From assembly GCF_000002875.2 (NCBI RefSeq), contig NC_009418.2:1476273-1540272 (forward strand): a DNA stretch of 64,000 nt, in the 5' to 3' direction. The stretch is from Leishmania infantum JPCM5 (taxonomy: Eukaryota; Euglenozoa; Kinetoplastea; Trypanosomatida; Trypanosomatidae). The notes below the pieces were generated by a model. The model was not told where the DNA came from and made no database searches. It saw only the letters and a program-made list of their open reading frames with translations. Shown here piece after piece: positions 62,313 to 64,000 of the stretch. Position 1 is the stretch's first letter; each line of letters opens with the position of its first letter. The position numbers and the translations under genes were made by a program.

Positions 62313-63749
62313 ATGGACTTTTCACTTACCATGAGCGCCGCGCCGCACCGGTTGTGGTATATCGACGGCGACGTGGTAAAGGTACGAGTGAGCCTTACCT
62401 GTGTGCCCGGGGCGGCGTCGGGCACACAAATGGAAATGGCGCCGCTGCAACGGGTGCCAAGACACAATTACTTCTCCGTCGATTCCACCGAGGCGGAGTC
62501 GCGCGAGACGGATGTGCGTGTGAGACCCCTCGAGGTGGAGCTCCTTGGGCTCGTCGAGCTCGACACCAGTGTCGTGAAGCCCATCAACTGGCCGGCCGCC
62601 GTGTCTGAGGAAGAGATTGCGGTGAGCCCCCGTCCTGGCCGAAGCCGATCCGCAGTGATCTACACACTTTACCGCACGGGTAAAAAAACGCTGCAGGAGG
62701 ACATGCACTTGAAACGGTACGAGTGCGCTGCCCTAGAGTTCGTCTTTCGCCTTCCGGAGGGGTGCCCGCCGACATTCAAGGGCCGGGGCACCGACTACCG
62801 ACATGATATCACCATATCCGCCACCTGGTACCCGGTACGATCGAGCGCCTCTGCAAAGGCGGCCAAACCGCACATCTGCAAGGTGAAGGTGCCGCTGGTG
62901 GTCTTCAACAGCGTCGCCGCTGTAGCCCAGCTGCCCCTTCTGTCGCTCTTCCCCCTCCCCCCTAATTCAGCGCTCGTGGCCGAGGACTTCCACTTCCAGG
63001 CGTCCCCACTTGCCGCAGTGCCCACGCCGTGGTTGGCGGCGCCGCTGATGGATGTCATGCACCCGCAGCAGGCACAGCTGCGCACCTCTCTTACGGTGCG
63101 CCATGATGCAAAGGCCACAATGCAGAGCAGCCTGGCTGCCCAACGGCAGCCTCTGTCGCTCATGATACCGTGTGGGGGCGTCAACGTGCTTCAAGTCCAC
63201 CTGCATTCTTCTTGCGTACCCCTCGGCGAATACCTGCAGGGTTCCTTAACTGTGCTGCAGACGAGGCAACGGTCCTGCGACAGCGCCGCTGGCCCAGGCG
63301 CGCAGCGCAAGCAAGACACGGAAGCTCCGGTGCCAGTGTCCGTCACCGCCACCCTGGAGCTGCTCGAATGCGTTACGCCGGAGTGCGCGTTGGCGACAAG
63401 CGACGCCAGCGTGACGGACGCCAAAGAGCACGGCATGGAGAACTTTGTCTGCACGCACAGGCGCGTGATTGATCACGCGGAGTTCTGTGTTCTCGACACC
63501 CCGTGCGTGCCCTTCGAGTTCTCCCTTCCCGTGGGACTGGTGCCCGCCTCCACCATTACCGACATTACTAGCTTTCTGTGGCAGCTCCGCGTGGTGGTGA
63601 TGGTCGTGCCGCGCAAGACACTCGCCCGAACTGCCGCACCGGGCGTCGGCCAACTCGGCCCACTCCTAGCGCCCGTCGCCGGTGTCTTCCCTCTACTCGT
63701 GATGCCGCCATCGGTTCCGTTCAAGGTACGACAGGGTGCTGCGTGCTGA
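62313..63749 (+). CDS. RGP1-like arrestin-fold protein (putative Ric1-Rgp1 Rab GEF subunit)
   Basis: The product is 478 residues from the first ATG. It looks all-beta with two arrestin-like halves. The N-half has GDVVKVRVSLTC (about 19-30) and, near 140-185, ALEFVFRLPEGCPPTFKGRG followed by YRHDITISATWYP and KVKVPLVVFN. In Rgp1 proteins an F-x-L-P-x-x-PPSF-x-G segment is likewise followed by Y-x-x-x-I and a basic 'R-P-F-R-V' type strand. The C-half includes a CVPFEFSLPVGLVPAS strand followed by ITSFLWQLRVVVMVVP, again as in Rgp1 C-termini (FxLP...T.....W.L.F). Rgp1 and Ric1 together activate Ypt6/Rab6 at the Golgi. The neighbouring gamma-adaptin gene is a coincidence of polycistron order. An arrestin-domain trafficking adaptor is the alternative. 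No transmembrane segment is seen. Confidence 0.7.
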   Translation: MDFSLTMSAAPHRLWYIDGDVVKVRVSLTCVPGAASGTQMEMAPLQRVPRHNYFSVDSTEAESRETDVRVRPLEVELLGLVELDTSVVKPINWPAAVSEEEIAVSPRPGRSRSAVIYTLYRTGKKTLQEDMHLKRYECAALEFVFRLPEGCPPTFKGRGTDYRHDITISATWYPVRSSASAKAAKPHICKVKVPLVVFNSVAAVAQLPLLSLFPLPPNSALVAEDFHFQASPLAAVPTPWLAAPLMDVMHPQQAQLRTSLTVRHDAKATMQSSLAAQRQPLSLMIPCGGVNVLQVHLHSSCVPLGEYLQGSLTVLQTRQRSCDSAAGPGAQRKQDTEAPVPVSVTATLELLECVTPECALATSDASVTDAKEHGMENFVCTHRRVIDHAEFCVLDTPCVPFEFSLPVGLVPASTITDITSFLWQLRVVVMVVPRKTLARTAAPGVGQLGPLLAPVAGVFPLLVMPPSVPFKVRQGAAC

Positions 63750-64000
63750 GAAGACATGGAGACGACAGCGTCCGTGGGGACTCTCCTCCCGTGCTCTCCG
63801 CCTTTTGGGTGTGTATGCGCGTCTGCCTGTCTGTGTGTGTGTGTGCGTGTGCGCGCGCTTTTTGACGGCTCCTCTCAACCGCCCATGCCCCTCCCCAGCT
63901 CGTCCGCTTTGGCTCTGTAGGGGCTTCTGCGCCGCCCCTGGTGCGCTGCTCGCTCTCCGTGGCTCTGCGAGCAACAGTCGGTCTCTGTGTGGGCGATGCG
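63750..64000 (+). other. 3' flank of the RGP1-like gene, to window end
   Basis: T/C- and GT-rich UTR-type sequence (GT run near 63830-63848). No gene starts here. Confidence 0.5.

Overview
This window is nuclear DNA of a trypanosomatid, most likely Leishmania. It is GC-rich and every convincing gene is intronless and on the + strand. Intergenic tracts are long and pyrimidine-rich and often end in AG shortly before a start codon, as expected for trans-splicing inside one polycistronic unit. It also carries about 550-600 bp A-tailed retroposons of the Leishmania SIDER type. The species cannot be told from the sequence alone. No tRNA, rRNA, CRISPR array or strand-switch region was seen.

Layout. 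1-11134: axonemal dynein heavy chain lacking its N-terminus. 12622-13536: single-pass membrane protein with a possible CYTH-like fold. 14701-15250: diverged SIDER. 16627-18132: PDK/BCKDK-family mitochondrial kinase. 18991-19284: COA5/PET191-like triple CX9C protein. 20588-22183: FCP/SCP-type phosphatase domain protein with an altered active-site motif. 23157-24803: membrane-anchored BPI/LBP-like protein. 25767-26301: diverged SIDER inside a 4.2 kb intergenic stretch. 29003-36889: TOR3 (TOR-like 1), a PIKK with a PDZ domain. 38316-39617: frame-broken coding remnant. 41284-42096: coiled-coil/PG-rich repeat protein. 44978-45313 and 48069-48353: two small two-helix membrane proteins sharing a C-terminal motif. 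45482-46083 (+) and 48785-49387 (-): nearly identical inverted SIDER copies flanking the second of these. 49881-50868: another decayed stretch. 51770-55879: HECT ubiquitin ligase with a zinc finger. 56840-59335: AP-1 gamma-adaptin. 60517-60963: NHP2. 62313-63749: RGP1-like protein.

The genes do not form a pathway, as is usual for trypanosomatid polycistrons. Shared themes are flagellum (dynein, PG-repeat protein), mitochondrion (kinase, COA5) and Golgi/endosome traffic (gamma-adaptin, RGP1-like). Expression is probably set after transcription through UTRs, several of which contain SIDER copies. The most unusual structure is the about 600 bp inverted repeat pair enclosing one small membrane-protein gene. 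Possibly undescribed items are the paired WxxWKFF(K/R)HN membrane proteins and the CYTH-like membrane protein.
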